Source: a virus. From it: a DNA stretch of 43,675 bases. The position numbers were made by a program, and so were the translations under genes. The notes below the pieces were generated by a model, which was given only the letters and a program-made list of their open reading frames with translations, was not told the DNA's origin and searched no databases. The stretch spans positions 1 through 43,675 of IMG/VR virus record IMGVR_UViG_3300046167_000033; one strand, given 5' to 3'. Shown one piece after another: positions 19,020-28,378 of the stretch (its first letter is position 1; each line of letters opens with the position of its first letter).

Positions 19020-20197
19020 TGGCATTTAATTTTGGTGGATTTGTTGGTGGCTTTTCAAGTAAAGTAGTTGAACGTTTTGAGGAAGAAGAACGTAGAGCGG
19101 AGGATCTTGCTAAAGAACAACGTTCTATTGCTACACGTCAACGTCTTGCACGTGAAGAAGAGAAACGTAGAAAAGAAATATTGGCAGAGGAATTATCAGG
19201 GCAACTTGGTATGTACTTTGATGAGTCGCAGGTTGAAGCCATAATGGGTAAAGGAGTAGGTGCCGCTAAGGAAGCTGTGTTGCTTGGGCAAAATGCTGCT
19301 GCAAAAGGTATGAGTCCTGCTGCACTGATTAATATACCTACTGCTGCTGACTTAACAGATACAGAAACTACAGCATTTGCAAATGATGTGATATCTACAT
19401 CTGATGCATTGCCTACTGTCACAACTTCTGTAATGGATGCGGATAGTTTAGAAGGTACAGAACGTCCTAAGACTTCTTCTGGCTTGTTTAACCTAGAATA
19501 CTATGGTAAAATTATGGCACCTGCAGATGACGAACAGGCGACACTAGATGCAGCATACGCTGTAGCTGTACAGAAATCTATAAATGGAAGTACCCCTGAT
19601 ATACGTGCTAAAAACGAAAAGTTAGCTGCTAGGTATCTTGAAAAAATTAAAGAAAAGGATGCTGCACTGTCTGATAAAGGAACTGATTCAAGTCCTTTTA
19701 GTAAGTCTAGTCTTGAAAGTATCCAGAAACAACAGATGAAACTCGCACTAGAAGAAAATGAATTTTCTGTAGATCTAGAAGGTAGACTTACACAAAAAGT
19801 AGGTAACAAAATACCTGAGTATAATGTTGCGGTACTTCAAGCAAATAGTAGAATGAGAACTTTAAATACAGGTGATGATGGTTTACCTATGAGTCCTCAG
19901 TTACACAACTTAACTAAAGATAATGTGCAGAATGCTGTAAAGAAAATACAACTTGACGCACGTAGACTAATTGCAAATCCTCAAAATAATCCTCGTGCAA
20001 ATAGACTTATTAATCCAACACAACCTATTGAACAATCACAACTACAAGCTAATGCAAATAGTGGAGAGTATAAGATTGGAGATATTATTTACGTACAACA
20101 AATGGAAAATGGTATGCCTGTAACACGCATTAAAGTATATACTGGCATTGTTTTATCTAGTACACACAATAATTTTATTGATGCAGGTAGAAAGTAA
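19019..20197 (+). CDS. Probable internal virion protein
   Basis: A 392-residue protein starting just after GGAGGGTGTA. A Gly/Phe-rich opening (AFNFGGFVGGFSSKVVERF) is followed by a long charged coiled coil (about 20-70, EEEERRAEDLAKEQ). The middle is Ala/Thr-rich. The C-terminal domain is beta-rich (KIGDIIYVQQMENGMPVTRI) and may be a small SH3-like fold. It lies between the 170-residue gene and the 1171-residue protein, without gaps. Position and composition suggest an ejected or core protein. Confidence 0.65.
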   Translation: MAFNFGGFVGGFSSKVVERFEEEERRAEDLAKEQRSIATRQRLAREEEKRRKEILAEELSGQLGMYFDESQVEAIMGKGVGAAKEAVLLGQNAAAKGMSPAALINIPTAADLTDTETTAFANDVISTSDALPTVTTSVMDADSLEGTERPKTSSGLFNLEYYGKIMAPADDEQATLDAAYAVAVQKSINGSTPDIRAKNEKLAARYLEKIKEKDAALSDKGTDSSPFSKSSLESIQKQQMKLALEENEFSVDLEGRLTQKVGNKIPEYNVAVLQANSRMRTLNTGDDGLPMSPQLHNLTKDNVQNAVKKIQLDARRLIANPQNNPRANRLINPTQPIEQSQLQANANSGEYKIGDIIYVQQMENGMPVTRIKVYTGIVLSSTHNNFIDAGRK

Positions 20198-23100
20198 ATG
20201 GATAATACCTTTTTGTTTGGTGACATTGAGGAAGAAGAAGTAGTAACAGAACCTAAAGTACCTGATCCACAAAGTTCTACTTCTCTCTTTAATGATCTAG
20301 ATGACGAATCAACATATATAGAAACTAAGCCAACACTGCCTTCTCAAGAGGGTAGTGCTTTTGGGTTTGAAGACATTAAAACTGATACTGACTTTGATTT
20401 TACAGTAGATCCAGCAGTAGAGGAACCTATACTTGAGCCTACAGACACTGTAGCAGAAACAGAAACGGTCAGTAATGTTCAGTCTATTGTAGATAAATTA
20501 TACAATGAGGATATTAATGCCGTTGATGAGAGAGTAGATAATGACTTTATACAAGTTCAACTAGACTTGGCACGTCAGCAAGTTCAAAAAGAACAAACAT
20601 TATTAAAGAATATAGCTACTGCAGGTAACATGACTGTAGAAGAAGTTATGGCTGATATGAAAGCAAAATATCCTAATTCTAATATGGGATTGACTGCAGA
20701 GGAACGTGTTAATCTTGTTGTAGCAGATCACTTTGGTAAGGCAGAATCACAAAGAGACAGACTAATTGAAAGATTAAATAGTAAAAACCTAGTTACAAGT
20801 GGTTTGTCTGCAAAACTATTACAGGCTGCAGAAGAAGGACACCTTAATCTACGGCAAATTAATGCTATTGTATTTGCGGATGAAGTTCTTAATCCAGCAA
20901 CGGCTGTAGCAGAGTTACCCCAGCACTGGACAAACATACAGGAACACGTCCGTGAAGGTAGTTATGGTAGTGCAGCAGCAGACGTAGGTTGGGCAGTACT
21001 TGATGCAGCCGCAGCTATACCTGTGGCAGGTGTACTTGCTAAGGGAATTACTAAAACATGGAAAACTGTAGGCAACGGCGGTGAATACAATCGTGTTCAA
21101 GATGCCATGCTCAATGAAACTAAACTTGGTGAAGATATAAAGAAACGAAACAAGGCTATAGCTAAAGCTAATGCAGATATTAAAAATGAATTAATTATAA
21201 ACTTCCAAAATCGTAATGATGTCGATATATCTTTTCAGAATAAGGCGGGTGATTTAACTATTGACCCAACTAAAGTACGTACTGCAGGTAAGACTAAGCT
21301 AAAAGAATACTATATTGATGACGTATATCAGGGTAATAGTGTAGACTCAGCTACAGTAAATCCATTAGATGAATTAGCTATCAACGATGAAGATGTGTTA
21401 GCAATACCTATGCTTAATCCAGAAAAACTAGATGCATTAGTTGGTGTTGTTAAAGATTTAAAAACAGAGAACCCCGATCTCTTAAAGTTAGGTACAGATA
21501 AACCTCTTGTAGATCAACTGTTTGAGTTGACAGTATCACAAGATTTACTTGCTGATGATACTTTATATAACATACTTAATAAACATGGCATGTCTTACGA
21601 AGAATACATGTTAGGTGTTGTAGGGTCTGCGTCACAAGCAGGGCGTTTACTTAATAGAGTAAGTCAGATGTCTCGCTTTAAACCAAAAGGTATTAAGGAA
21701 AGACAGGCTGAGAAAGCCAATCAAGCTACACAAAAAGGACTCGCTAAGTTTTGGTCTAATACAGTATTGCGTAGTGAGAATATACGTAGGGGTTTAATGG
21801 TATCATCACTTGCAACTGCTGCACGTAACCTTCAGTCTGGTATCATTAGAGCACCAGCAGAAGGACTTGCTAATGTATTTGACACAGCCCTTATTACATA
21901 TTCTAAAGCTGTACAAGAGGGCGATAGATTTCGTGGGGTAGTAGAGGCTACTAAAAATGTATTGCCTGTAGTGCGTGATGGTACGTATTCTAACGCATTC
22001 CGTAACATGAAATACATGTTTGCTGATCAAAATACAGCAGAACAATACACTAAATATATTTTAGATAGACCAGAACTTTCTCAACATTTTGATAGATTAA
22101 ACAGTAACATTGCCGAACTACAGGAACTAACTGGTAGGGGACAAGCTACTACTCGTGTGGGTCAAGGTTTAGATAAGATGGCATCACAACTTGAGGACGG
22201 TGTTGCATTTTTAAATGCCCCTAACCGTTGGCAAGAAATGATGTTACGACATACTACATTTTTTAGTGAAGTAGAACGGTTGACTAATGCAGAGTGGGGC
22301 ATTGACCTACGTAAGACATTAGATGAAGGTAGAATTAAAGATGTAATAAATGATGCGCCAGACTTACGTGGTAGTGATGGTAGATCTTTTATAGATATAA
22401 TGGACGAAGCTACTACAAAAGCATTAGATGTTACCTATGCCAAGCAGCCTGATTTCTACCCATTCAAAGTTATATCTGATACCATTACTAAGTCTGGTCT
22501 TACTGTCATTGTTCCCTTCCCTCGTTTTATGTTTAACTCACTAGAGTATATGGCACAGAATGTAGGTGGTGTAGGTATAATGGCTGCACGTAAAGCTATG
22601 TTTAAAGATACTCGTGGTGTGCTTACTCCAAGAGATAGACAAGATATATCAAGAAACCTTGTAGGTATTGGTGCTATCATGGGCATGTATCAATATAGAA
22701 CCTCTGAATTTGCAGGTGAACGCTATGAGTCTATGGAATATGAAGATAGTCAGGTAGACTTGACAGGCACATATCCTATGCGTCAAGTAGGTTGGATAGC
22801 TGAGTTTGAGAAGCGTAGGAAAGAAGGTACGTTAGACACTTGGTACGGTGCTGACATGGATCACATAGCGGAAACATGGCTGGGAACGTCTGCACGTACT
22901 GGTGTAGGCAACGTGATGATTGACGAAATACGTGATATCATTGTTGGCACAGATGATATTGTAGATAAGAACAGACGTGCTAAAGCAATTGGTGGTGCAG
23001 TAGGGCAATACGTAAACACATTTCTTACACCTTTGTTTCAGTTAGTAGAAGGACAACGTGCTGCAGGTATTAAGAGTGACGTGTACGTAGATGCTGCAAC

Positions 23101-23713
23101 AGATCCTACACTTAATGATGACTGGGGTACGTCATTCGGATCGGGGTTTAGTAGGTCACTAATACAACGAGGTGTTGCTGCCCCATCTTATGAAGAAGAA
23201 TTACCTAACAGAGTTGCTATTGATACTGGCGACATTAAAAGATATGATCCATTAAAGAAATTATTCTTTGGTCTTAACGTTAAGGCAGCAGATAATGACG
23301 TAACCGAATACCTACTTGAGATAGGTTTTGAAGATCCTACATATGAACTGGGAAGTAGATCTAAGATACCAGAAGAAAAACGTGCAGAAAATAAGTATCT
23401 ATCTTCTATATTACCCCTAGTTACTGACTTAGCTAAAGATTTATCAGGTAAGCAAGGTGATACTAAAAGTGAAGAACATAAGATAGCACGTAAGTTAGTA
23501 CGTGATATGTTGGCAGATGCTAAACAAGAGTTCCTTACAGATGGGTATGCGTCTCCATATGCTGTTGCGGTAGATGACTTGTCACGTGTTCCGTATGATG
23601 ACAGGCAGTATGCACAAATTATGTTTAAGAAATTTAATGACGGTAGGAGTCCTGATCCAAGATCCCTAGAGGATCTCATGCAACTGCTAGAGTTATCAGA
23701 TGACGCAATGTAA
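20198..23713 (+). CDS. Large internal virion / ejection protein
   Basis: An 1171-residue protein, the largest here and the last of the rightward arm, in the position of T7 gp16. An acidic disordered N-terminus (1-100) is followed by an Ala-rich helical region and a hydrophobic stretch near 270-290 (AVLDAAAAIPVAGVLAKG). A long helical body follows. A second hydrophobic part near 770-830 (TVIVPFPRFMFNSLEYMAQN; NLVGIGAIMGMYQYR) resembles membrane-inserting parts of ejection proteins. I see no transglycosylase catalytic motif, unlike T7 gp16. Terminated by a strong hairpin 2 nt after the stop. Confidence 0.72.
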   Translation: MDNTFLFGDIEEEEVVTEPKVPDPQSSTSLFNDLDDESTYIETKPTLPSQEGSAFGFEDIKTDTDFDFTVDPAVEEPILEPTDTVAETETVSNVQSIVDKLYNEDINAVDERVDNDFIQVQLDLARQQVQKEQTLLKNIATAGNMTVEEVMADMKAKYPNSNMGLTAEERVNLVVADHFGKAESQRDRLIERLNSKNLVTSGLSAKLLQAAEEGHLNLRQINAIVFADEVLNPATAVAELPQHWTNIQEHVREGSYGSAAADVGWAVLDAAAAIPVAGVLAKGITKTWKTVGNGGEYNRVQDAMLNETKLGEDIKKRNKAIAKANADIKNELIINFQNRNDVDISFQNKAGDLTIDPTKVRTAGKTKLKEYYIDDVYQGNSVDSATVNPLDELAINDEDVLAIPMLNPEKLDALVGVVKDLKTENPDLLKLGTDKPLVDQLFELTVSQDLLADDTLYNILNKHGMSYEEYMLGVVGSASQAGRLLNRVSQMSRFKPKGIKERQAEKANQATQKGLAKFWSNTVLRSENIRRGLMVSSLATAARNLQSGIIRAPAEGLANVFDTALITYSKAVQEGDRFRGVVEATKNVLPVVRDGTYSNAFRNMKYMFADQNTAEQYTKYILDRPELSQHFDRLNSNIAELQELTGRGQATTRVGQGLDKMASQLEDGVAFLNAPNRWQEMMLRHTTFFSEVERLTNAEWGIDLRKTLDEGRIKDVINDAPDLRGSDGRSFIDIMDEATTKALDVTYAKQPDFYPFKVISDTITKSGLTVIVPFPRFMFNSLEYMAQNVGGVGIMAARKAMFKDTRGVLTPRDRQDISRNLVGIGAIMGMYQYRTSEFAGERYESMEYEDSQVDLTGTYPMRQVGWIAEFEKRRKEGTLDTWYGADMDHIAETWLGTSARTGVGNVMIDEIRDIIVGTDDIVDKNRRAKAIGGAVGQYVNTFLTPLFQLVEGQRAAGIKSDVYVDAATDPTLNDDWGTSFGSGFSRSLIQRGVAAPSYEEELPNRVAIDTGDIKRYDPLKKLFFGLNVKAADNDVTEYLLEIGFEDPTYELGSRSKIPEEKRAENKYLSSILPLVTDLAKDLSGKQGDTKSEEHKIARKLVRDMLADAKQEFLTDGYASPYAVAVDDLSRVPYDDRQYAQIMFKKFNDGRSPDPRSLEDLMQLLELSDDAM

Positions 23714-23714
23714 A

Positions 23715-23744
23715 AGAGGGGGCAATTAAGCCCCCTTTATTTTT
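23715..23744. terminator. Bidirectional intrinsic terminator between the two arms
   Basis: GGGGGC (23718-23723) pairs with GCCCCC (23730-23735) around the loop AATTAA, extended by A-T pairs. It is followed on the plus strand by TTTATTTTT, with an A-rich left side giving U-runs on the minus strand. It lies in the 33-nt gap between convergent genes and should end transcription from both arms. Confidence 0.92.
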
Positions 23745-23746
23745 GT

Positions 23747-24076
23747 CTATCGTTTGTCTCCACTGCCACCTATTGTATTTGCGGTTTTCCTAGCACTTAA
23801 CTTTGCTTCATTCTGACCAGCTATCATGCCCAAGGTAAGATTAAGATCAGTAGCAAGTGCAGCACAGTACCACAGTACGTCACCTATCTCACTGGCTATC
23901 TGTTCTCGCCAGTCTTCTGGACGTTTATCAGGCCCATCACGTACAAGCTTCTTTACTTTGTTGGCTACCTCACCTGCTTCACCTGCTAGTCCTAGTGCAG
24001 GGTAAAGTATCTTGTGTTGATCAGGGTAAATAGCAGTTTTTGAGGCATTGCGTTGATACGAATTAAAGTCCGACAT
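23747..24076 (-). CDS. mazG: MazG-like nucleotide pyrophosphohydrolase
   Basis: A 109-residue protein with the MazG all-alpha NTP-PPase signature. The ExxE pair lies in LAGEAGEVANKVKK (about residues 27-40), followed by ExxD in SEIGDVLWYCAALA (about 64-77), which bind the Mg ions. Phage MazG hydrolyses (d)NTPs or alarmones and is common in marine phages. I choose the ATG at 24076, giving MSDFNSYQRN, because AAGGAG lies 9 nt upstream. A longer start at 24124 would sit deep inside the upstream gene. Last gene of the leftward arm. Confidence 0.9.
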   Translation of the reverse strand: MSDFNSYQRNASKTAIYPDQHKILYPALGLAGEAGEVANKVKKLVRDGPDKRPEDWREQIASEIGDVLWYCAALATDLNLTLGMIAGQNEAKLSARKTANTIGGSGDKR

Positions 24077-24317
24077 GTTGTACTTCTCCTTTAAGAATTG
24101 TTCCGCTTCCTCTTTTAGCTTCATATGTCTTTACCCTCTTTAAATTATCATAGAAGGCTTTGTTAAAACCCCTATGCCACTCACGATACTGCATAGTATC
24201 CTCATGGAAAGGGTTAATAAGTTTACCCCGCTTAAAGTTATCGTAACCCATCTGAAACTGTACTCTAAGTGGTGCGTCATACTTACCCAAACCACGTTCT
24301 GCTCTTGTCTTTTTCAT
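24063..24317 (-). CDS. Small basic hypothetical protein
   Basis: An 84-residue basic protein (KKTRAERGLGKYDAPLRVQF opening) with aromatic-rich centre (EWHRGFNKAFYDNL). Start follows TAAGGAGTATATCTT. It overlaps mazG by 14 nt, so the two are probably co-translated. The opening region with GYDNFKRGK and REWHRGFNKAF recalls ribosome-modulation-type or small phage replication accessory folds, but I cannot name the family. Confidence 0.65.
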   Translation of the reverse strand: MKKTRAERGLGKYDAPLRVQFQMGYDNFKRGKLINPFHEDTMQYREWHRGFNKAFYDNLKRVKTYEAKRGSGTILKGEVQHVGL

Positions 24318-24329
24318 AAGATATACTCC

Positions 24330-24764
24330 TTATGCTACGTTGATTAATGTTGCTTCTGTGTAAGGTACATGGTAAAACTGTTCACCCGCATATATGTTAC
24401 GTCCATATGCCTCACGTAGTTTATCATCTGTTAATAACCCACTGTCAATACACCAGCATTGCTTCATGTTATTACTGAATATATAAAATTGTAAGTTATT
24501 ATGTTTAGACAGTAACTTTTTCTTGCGCTCAAGAATACGTATGTCTGCCCAATTGGTAGGCCAGTCACCCTTCCACGCAGTCTTCACTTCTGCTTCACTG
24601 TAGTATTTTACTCCATCTTTTTGAGTTACAACATCTGCATCATATGACTCTGTGCTATCCACAAGTTCGTGACCCTCACCTATAAGGTGAGATATCAGTG
24701 CTTGCTTTGCTGCTTCATCATATTTAGCGTAAAGATTACGTGAGAAAGGTTTTCTATAGGCCAT
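24330..24764 (-). CDS. Hypothetical protein, possible PD-(D/E)XK nuclease fold
   Basis: A 144-residue protein beginning after GGAGTAAGAC. A possible PD-(D/E)XK core is visible: Asp in SYDADVV (about 42-46), then GVKYYSEAEVKTAW with the E-x-K pair (about 52-65), preceded by a helix. The fold would suit a small nuclease or DNA-end-binding protein. Its neighbours act in nucleotide metabolism and DNA processing. The assignment is an inference from motif spacing; no second line of evidence exists in the sequence. Confidence 0.6.
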   Translation of the reverse strand: MAYRKPFSRNLYAKYDEAAKQALISHLIGEGHELVDSTESYDADVVTQKDGVKYYSEAEVKTAWKGDWPTNWADIRILERKKKLLSKHNNLQFYIFSNNMKQCWCIDSGLLTDDKLREAYGRNIYAGEQFYHVPYTEATLINVA

Positions 24765-24767
24765 GTC

Positions 24768-24974
24768 TTACTCCTTTTCGGATGTAGTTTCAGTTTGTAG
24801 TGACTCTTTTAACTTACCAACAAGCAATTCACTTGATACTTTCAAGCTATTTGATTGATAGTTTAATTGAGATTGAAGATTATTATTATACGTGATCTCC
24901 TGTAGTAACTGTTTTTGTTCTTGAGTAAAGTCATCTGTCTCATACTCTACTTCGTCTAGTGTTAATGTTGCCAT
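24768..24974 (-). CDS. Small acidic coiled-coil protein, conserved phage type
   Basis: I choose ATG 24974 (MATLTLDEVEYETDDFT) because AAGGAG lies 7 nt upstream; a longer start at 25013 has no such signal. The 68-residue product has a short beta-like N-terminus and a heptad-rich helix containing QLNYQSNSLKVSSELL. Similar small proteins (DEVEYETDDFT-type) are frequent in marine phages from memory of the family; function unknown. Located between a small secreted-like gene and a nuclease-like gene. Confidence 0.65.
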   Translation of the reverse strand: MATLTLDEVEYETDDFTQEQKQLLQEITYNNNLQSQLNYQSNSLKVSSELLVGKLKESLQTETTSEKE

Positions 24975-24985
24975 ATCATTTCTCC

Positions 24986-25174
24986 TTATATAGATTTTGG
25001 TAACTGAAAGCAATACGTAACTGCTGTTGCTTCTGGCGATGGTTTAGTGCTCACTAATCTTTCTTCCATTGGTGCTGCTACTTTTCTACAACTGGCATAG
25101 TCTGTAAATAAAGTATGATACGCTTGTATTTTCATCTCACCTTGGAAGGTCATAATGAGCACTAACACATACAT
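24986..25174 (-). CDS. Small exported or membrane-anchored peptide
   Basis: A 62-residue protein with a short hydrophobic N-terminus (MYVLVLIMTF) followed by a soluble part with two Cys (ASCRKVAAPMEE; TYCFQLP). It may be a small signal-peptide-bearing or membrane-tethered protein. Its ATG overlaps the stop of the upstream 30-residue gene (TAATG). Function unknown. Confidence 0.5.
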   Translation of the reverse strand: MYVLVLIMTFQGEMKIQAYHTLFTDYASCRKVAAPMEERLVSTKPSPEATAVTYCFQLPKSI

Positions 25175-25266
25175 TAGAATATACCTGAGACTGTATCCAC
25201 TACCATTGGGATAACAAAGTCTGCCAATACTACCACACCTGCTACTGCTGTTAAAACTTCAAACAT
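25174..25266 (-). CDS. 30-residue hydrophobic peptide gene
   Basis: A short gene: ATG at 25266 behind a strong AAAGGAGATATAAT site and stop TAA at 25176-25174 overlapping the next ATG by one base. The product is one membrane-spanning helix (MFEVLTAVAGVVVLADFVIP opening). Ribosome-binding site and perfect TAATG coupling argue for a real gene. It could be a small membrane toxin, antiholin-like factor or signal-anchor partner of the next peptide. Confidence 0.6.
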   Translation of the reverse strand: MFEVLTAVAGVVVLADFVIPMVVDTVSGIF

Positions 25267-25278
25267 ATTATATCTCCT

Positions 25279-27200
25279 TTATGTTATATCTACCATTTCA
25301 CATACGTCACCAGAGCAAGCCATAGTTTGCATTGCTACAGTGTTATCGTCTTTCTCGTACTCAGACAGCCCAGCCCAATCAATCTTCTTAGGCATAGACT
25401 TTAGTAGCACGTTATAAGCTTCTTTGTCTACCTCTTGATAAGGTGCTTGCTGATAAGTATGCTCAGAGTGTGGTAAAAATGACACACCTGACATCTCATC
25501 AAAGTATTTGTACACAAATGCACCTACTTCCATCCACTCTTCCTCACGTACAGAGATTGTAACGCTAGGTTTGTGCTCACAGAAGTGTCGTTGATACATA
25601 AGCCACATCTCTAGTTGCTCAATCGCAGACATATCATTACGTGTCACTGACTTTGCTGGTGACTTAACAGGAAAACTAAACACTGTAGTCGTATCACCTT
25701 TCATTACGCATGGCTCACTAGGTATACCCTGATCCATCATAAACTGTGTTAATGGATCTTTATTATCACCACGGACAGTACGGATATAATGGGCACTGTG
25801 GCGAGCATGTATGCCAGAGGCACTATCCACCAACTGTGAGACTGTTCCCGAAGGTTTGACGCATGTAATTGCAGCAGCAACAGGTATACCAAGACGGTCA
25901 GCCCATTCAGCATTAGTAGATACAGCGACCCCACGAAGATGTTCAAGAGTACTCTCCAATCCTTTGTTACTTAATGTCATCAAGGGATTATCCATTATTC
26001 CTGTAAGCGACACACCCAACAAACGCTCCTCTTCTGTGTTCTTGCTCCACACCTTACGCAAGTATGGAAAGGTTTGTGAGCGATGATTGGATTGTTCCAA
26101 GGGATCGTTGCGATGCGAACCTTTCTTTCCAGATCCGCAAGAGTATCTGTGGCACGAATGACAACCTCTGTAAGGTTACAGAACTGATACGGCCTAAGTA
26201 TAATCTCACTACAAGGGTTAGTTCCAAACTCGTAGTTAGGATCACGCCTTTTATATTTCTTAGCTTGATTTTTACTTGCTTGTCTATTGAATACACCACG
26301 CTCTCCTGATTTACTTTCTACTAATGCTTGCCATTCACGCATGAATGTTTCCATGTCAGGCTTCTCTGTATAACTAACTGAGTTATTAGCTAACGCTCGC
26401 CAAGCTGCAGTCTCCCACCACTGGCCTGACTTAGCGTGACGCATACGATCATCAGAGAGGTTAGACAAACTAATCATAGCACTACGGCGTACACCACCTA
26501 CAACTACAATCTGTCCAATAAAGCACATCAAATCATGACATTCTAAACTAGATAGTTTACGGCCTTGTGCGTTTTTGAATGTTGTAATGGCGAAATTAAA
26601 CAACTCTACAAGGGGTGCAGGGCCGCTGGCTCTACCACCAAATACTTTTAGTCTTGCACCTGCAGGACGTACCTTAGAGACATCCCACTTGGGGATTTCA
26701 CCAGCCCATAGGAGAGCAAGAACTTGACGGAACGCTTTAGCCCAACCTTCCTTACTGTCTTTGACAACGATTACTGTGTCACTGTCGAACAACTGCGGGA
26801 CTTCAGGAAGCTTACTAATGAACTGCCGCTCAACACTGAAACCTACACCAGTACCACACAAGAGGATGAACATAGCCTCATCGAAGGACTTAGGGTCATC
26901 TACGGGTAGATAGCTACAGTTATACCCTGCAGTATTGTCACGCTCTAATGCCTTACCTGCGGTCATCATAGCTCTCATAGAGGGCATAACTTCTAAGCTA
27001 AGAATAGCCTGTTCAATATCATGAGCAACACTAAAGTCAGCCTCACTAGCCCCACTGTCAATTACAGGCTCAACTACGTTATTCATATAACGATCTACTG
27101 TTTCATCCCATGCTTCTCGTCTACCTTCTTCATCAAGCCATCGTGCATAACGTGACTTGTGAATAAAGGATTGATAGTCTGTGGGTAAATAATTATCCAT
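25279..27200 (-). pseudogene. Monomeric class II ribonucleotide reductase, frame broken by two +1 insertions
   Basis: Reduces ribonucleoside triphosphates using adenosylcobalamin, supplying dNTPs for phage replication. The first frame (27200 down to about 26100) holds the conserved Cys in GYNCSY (residue 95). It also holds the active-site box NPCSEI (C330, E332) with C341, a spacing that matches the Lactobacillus RTPR type. The remainder, from FPYLRKVW onward, continues in a second frame and ends with the redox pair CSGDVC. The join segment (LGTIQSSLTN) is in a third frame. Removing one base from GGG at 26101-26103 and one from GG at 26071-26072 restores one protein of about 640 residues. Start follows GGAG with 8-nt spacing. 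Homopolymer insertions suggest sequencing error rather than true decay. Confidence 0.88.
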
Positions 27201-27205
27201 GTTTG

Positions 27206-27364
27206 TTACTCCGTTATTGTTTTAATTGCTTTTATTTCCATACCATCTATGTCATAGATGAACTCTTGTATTGCCTCACGTACCTCTTCGTCAACAAAAC
27301 CATCTGCTGGCATAGGGTACTCGTCTTCGTCTACCTTGAGAGTGATGAATACTTTAACTATCAC
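27206..27364 (-). CDS. Small acidic protein upstream of ribonucleotide reductase
   Basis: A 52-residue gene starting with GTG at 27364, overlapping the end of the DUF3310 gene by 11 nt, and ending 5 nt before the reductase start. The product (MIVKVFITLKVDEDEYPMPA opening) has a beta strand, an acidic loop and an alpha/beta end. Small proteins of this composition are common in marine phage replication operons from memory; function unknown. The reductase ribosome-binding site lies at its 3' end. Confidence 0.65.
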   Translation of the reverse strand: MIVKVFITLKVDEDEYPMPADGFVDEEVREAIQEFIYDIDGMEIKAIKTITE

Positions 27365-27581
27365 CGTTCTCTTCCTCAATAAGTTGATTCAAGTACCATT
27401 GCGCTTTATACAAATCTTCTGAACCATTCTTATAGCGATATCGCCACAGGTATTTCATAATGTTACCTTGTAAGTAATACTGAAAACCTTCTTCTCCTGT
27501 TGCCGCACGAATAGCATCAATGCATTCTATGCCAGCAAAGTTGTAGTGCTCTGGTGAGTTTACCATATCTTTGTCTGTCAT
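27354..27581 (-). CDS. DUF3310 family protein (T7 gp1.7-related nucleotide metabolism)
   Basis: A 75-residue protein with the full DUF3310 pattern: VNSPEHYNFAGIECIDAI, then GFQYYLQGNIMKYLWRYRYK, then the ending DLYKAQWYLNQLIE. The family includes the region of T7 gp1.7 and is linked to nucleotide kinase or metabolism functions in phages. Start behind AAGGAGATACAC. It lies upstream of ribonucleotide reductase, fitting a nucleotide-supply cluster with MazG and ThyX. Confidence 0.88.
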   Translation of the reverse strand: MTDKDMVNSPEHYNFAGIECIDAIRAATGEEGFQYYLQGNIMKYLWRYRYKNGSEDLYKAQWYLNQLIEEENGDS

Positions 27582-27591
27582 GTGTATCTCC

Positions 27592-27924
27592 TTATTTGAA
27601 GTTTACTTTTATAACGTTATCATCTGTCTCTACAAGACGTAGTTTGGGTTTCTCTTCTTCTTGTTCTTCTAATGCATCTTCCGCATATTTAAGTAATGTA
27701 CTTCGCACTGTTTCATCTGATTCCATTGCGGGTATAGAAGCACATACCATATGTGTGATCTGCATTAGATTAACATAGTCCTCATCTGATACACTATTTT
27801 CATCTGTAGTGCAACTACCAACAAGCAATTCACCTGTCCAATTTCCTTTTTGGTCTAAGAATGGACTGATACGTATAACGAAATCATTAGGATCAAAGTC
27901 CATGTATATTTTATCTTCTGCCAC
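27592..27924 (-). CDS. Acidic hypothetical protein
   Basis: A 110-residue acidic protein that begins with GTG at 27924 behind GAGGAGATAAT, overlapping the stop of the endonuclease I gene. It has a beta-rich N-terminus (VIRISPFLDQKGNWTGELLV), a helical middle (VNLMQITHMVCASIPAM) and a Glu-rich tail ending in KLRLVETDDNVIKVNF. No known domain. Coupling to endonuclease I suggests a role in DNA processing or its control. Confidence 0.65.
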   Translation of the reverse strand: MAEDKIYMDFDPNDFVIRISPFLDQKGNWTGELLVGSCTTDENSVSDEDYVNLMQITHMVCASIPAMESDETVRSTLLKYAEDALEEQEEEKPKLRLVETDDNVIKVNFK

Positions 27925-27925
27925 A

Positions 27926-28378
27926 TTATCTCCTCTTCACTTTTTTATATGGAAAATGTATCAGATCAGGATGCATGTCCTTTCCTTTTTCATTTAACCA
28001 ATCTTCTGGTATGATCCTGTCGTAGTACGGGATCTTATTCTTTTCACACCACTGACCATAGGTAGTCTTAGCACCTTTACTCAGCTTACGTCTACTACTT
28101 TCAAACACAAACCTAATGTCTAGCTTGGGATGTTGCTTCTTGATAGCAGAGTGTTTTCTTCTATCATCCGCAGTGAACCTCCCTTTTGTTTCTATTATGA
28201 TCCCATTAGGTAATACAAAGTCTGGGGTATAGGTGCGGTACATAAGATCTTCCCATTCAATCTTGATGGCTTCGTACTTGACTGGAACATTACGCTCTAC
28301 CAAGTAGTCTTTTACTTTGATCTCTAGCCCACTCCTATACCCATGTTTAAGAGCAGCGGCAAACTGCTTGCCATTCAT
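27926..28378 (-). CDS. T7-type endonuclease I (Holliday-junction resolvase)
   Basis: About 150 residues, aligning by eye along its length with T7 gp3. SGLEIKVKDYL contains the first catalytic Glu (E19). YTPDFVLPNG gives Asp53, and IIIETKGRF gives E63 and K65, the PD-(D/E)XK core. LDIRFVFESSRRKLSKGAKTTYG matches the conserved second half. The enzyme resolves branched DNA and helps break down host DNA. I choose the ATG at 28378, which overlaps the upstream stop as TAATG. The start is right because residues correspond to the T7 N-terminus; the longer in-frame extension does not. Confidence 0.93.
   Translation of the reverse strand: MNGKQFAAALKHGYRSGLEIKVKDYLVERNVPVKYEAIKIEWEDLMYRTYTPDFVLPNGIIIETKGRFTADDRRKHSAIKKQHPKLDIRFVFESSRRKLSKGAKTTYGQWCEKNKIPYYDRIIPEDWLNEKGKDMHPDLIHFPYKKVKRR

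Noticed and set aside
23188-23679. Antisense 163-codon open frame
   Set aside because: Lies wholly opposite the 1171-residue virion protein and has Ser/Leu-rich shadow composition.
25995-26103. Intein, intron or programmed frameshift in ribonucleotide reductase
   Set aside because: No splice motifs or inserted domain; two compensating +1 changes 30 nt apart at homopolymers fit sequence error better.
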